Below are positions 5,015 to 5,258 of a stretch of 5,258 bases of DNA, in pieces. Source of the DNA: an archaeon RBG_16_50_20 (lineage in GTDB: Archaea; Thermoproteota; Bathyarchaeia; 40CM-2-53-6); NCBI GenBank assembly GCA_001768965.1, contig MEMY01000029.1, positions 1 to 5,258 on the forward strand. Direction: 5' to 3'. Both the position numbers and the translations under genes were made by a program. Below the pieces are notes generated by a model. That model saw nothing but the letters and a program-made list of their open reading frames with translations. It was not told the DNA's origin and did no database searches. Every line of letters begins with the position of its first letter. Within the stretch, counting starts at the first letter, position 1.

Positions 5015-5164
5015 TTGGCATTGAAATTGAAAGACGTCAAGACAGAGATCATACAAGAGGATAATAGAACATACGCCGTGGTATGTTCAGCTCTCGGTGT
5101 CTATTCAGTCGGGAGAACCTTGAGAGAAGCCAAACGAAATTTCCAGCAAGCTCTAGATCATTAA
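5015..5164 (+). CDS. hicB: HicB-like antitoxin, short (49 residues)
   Basis: This small plus-strand gene fits the partial RNase-H-like fold of HicB antitoxins. KLKDVKTEIIQED (4-16) is strand 1, RTYAVVCSALGVYSVG (18-33) is the Y-x-V-x-C-x-x-L-G-V-x-S-x-G core, and RTLREAKRNFQQAL (34-47) is the following helix, matching the family pattern G-x-T-L-x-E-A-x-x-N. HicB proteins bind and neutralise the RNase toxin HicA. The family usually continues a further 10-20 or more residues; here TAA follows ALDH, so the C-terminus looks shortened. TTG 5015 is preferred because GGTG at 5003-5006 lies 8 nt before it; TTG 5021 is an alternative. A HicA-like reading frame overlaps its 3' end, giving the hicB-hicA order. 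As the partner seems broken, this may be a relic. Confidence 0.65.
   Translation: MALKLKDVKTEIIQEDNRTYAVVCSALGVYSVGRTLREAKRNFQQALDH
5067..5088 (+). other. Perfect 8-bp inverted repeat within hicB
   Basis: GAACATAC (5067-5074) and GTATGTTC (5081-5088) flank a 6-nt loop. It lies in codons 18-25 of hicB, so it may be only a by-product of coding sequence, but it could form an mRNA stem or act as an internal operator. Confidence 0.25.
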
Positions 5165-5258
5165 GATTTTCTGTAACAAGTTCGGCTTTGTCAAGGTCAG
5201 GGAGAAGGGCAGCGCCACGCGACGCTGCAAATCACACCGGATCTCACAGGTATTCATC
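5157..5258 (+). pseudogene. hicA: HicA-like toxin remnant with frameshift, cut by the right edge
   Basis: The plus frame from 5157 reads IIKIFCNKFGFVKVREKGS to base 5213, matching the HicA core in which a helix (V/I-I-K-x-L) leads to GF-x-x-x-R-x-KGS-H. The catalytic His should follow KGS. It does so only if GC at 5214-5215 is skipped: CAC at 5216 then gives HATLQITPDLTGIH to the edge. The gene is therefore shifted by two bases. Upstream the same frame reads EISSKL (5136-5153), then TAG (5154-5156), again resembling HicA N-termini, with TGA at 5121-5123 and no ATG, GTG or TTG between. No start, an in-frame TAG and a frameshift point to a dead toxin; sequencing error at 5214-5215 could explain only part. 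HicA is a double-stranded-RNA-binding-fold RNase that cleaves mRNA. Confidence 0.6.

Noticed and set aside
4862..5056. Minus-strand 64-codon open frame
   Set aside because: It is antisense to the start of hicB, has no recognisable motif and lies in the expected promoter region.

Overview
The window looks archaeal. It has VapBC modules of typical archaeal kinds, a B-box zinc-finger membrane protein, AT-rich TATA-like boxes about 25 bp from starts, GGTG-type ribosome-binding sites and several GTG or TTG starts. A mesophilic or moderately thermophilic TACK-type archaeon is my guess, but no marker gene fixes the lineage. Nearly everything is read from the minus strand; the exceptions are a small HicB/HicA pair at the right edge and some doubtful small ORFs.

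Layout, left to right. (1) 1-754, minus: the first 251 residues of an acyl-CoA dehydrogenase, cut by the left edge, with a strong hairpin in its leader (762-787). (2) 862-1497, minus: vapBC1, with a ribbon-helix-helix-type antitoxin and a PIN-domain RNase toxin. The cassette lies between two copies of a 33-bp direct repeat (796-828 and 1566-1598, 29/33 identical). (3) 1707-2350, minus: vapBC2, from a different VapB/VapC lineage, with a 4-nt overlap between the genes and two tandem perfect palindromes over the promoter. (4) 2392-2948: a poorly coding stretch with at best one small hydrophobic ORF. (5) 2949-3795, minus: a B-box zinc-finger protein with four or five membrane segments, followed 58 bp later by a 76-residue protein ending in a zinc ribbon. 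(6) 4076-4732, minus: vapBC3, with an AbrB-type antitoxin and a third PIN toxin that starts with TTG. (7) 5015-5258, plus: a 49-residue HicB-like antitoxin overlapped by a HicA-like toxin that appears broken by a missing start, an in-frame TAG and a 2-nt frameshift.

Four unrelated toxin-antitoxin modules (RHH/PIN, a second RHH/PIN, AbrB/PIN, HicB/HicA) lie within about 4.4 kb, between an ordinary metabolic gene and the window end. This looks like an accessory island accumulating and losing TA cassettes. The observations most worth following are the repeats bracketing vapBC1, the decayed hicBA pair and the B-box/zinc-ribbon membrane pair. I see no CRISPR array, tRNA, rRNA, transposase or integrase.
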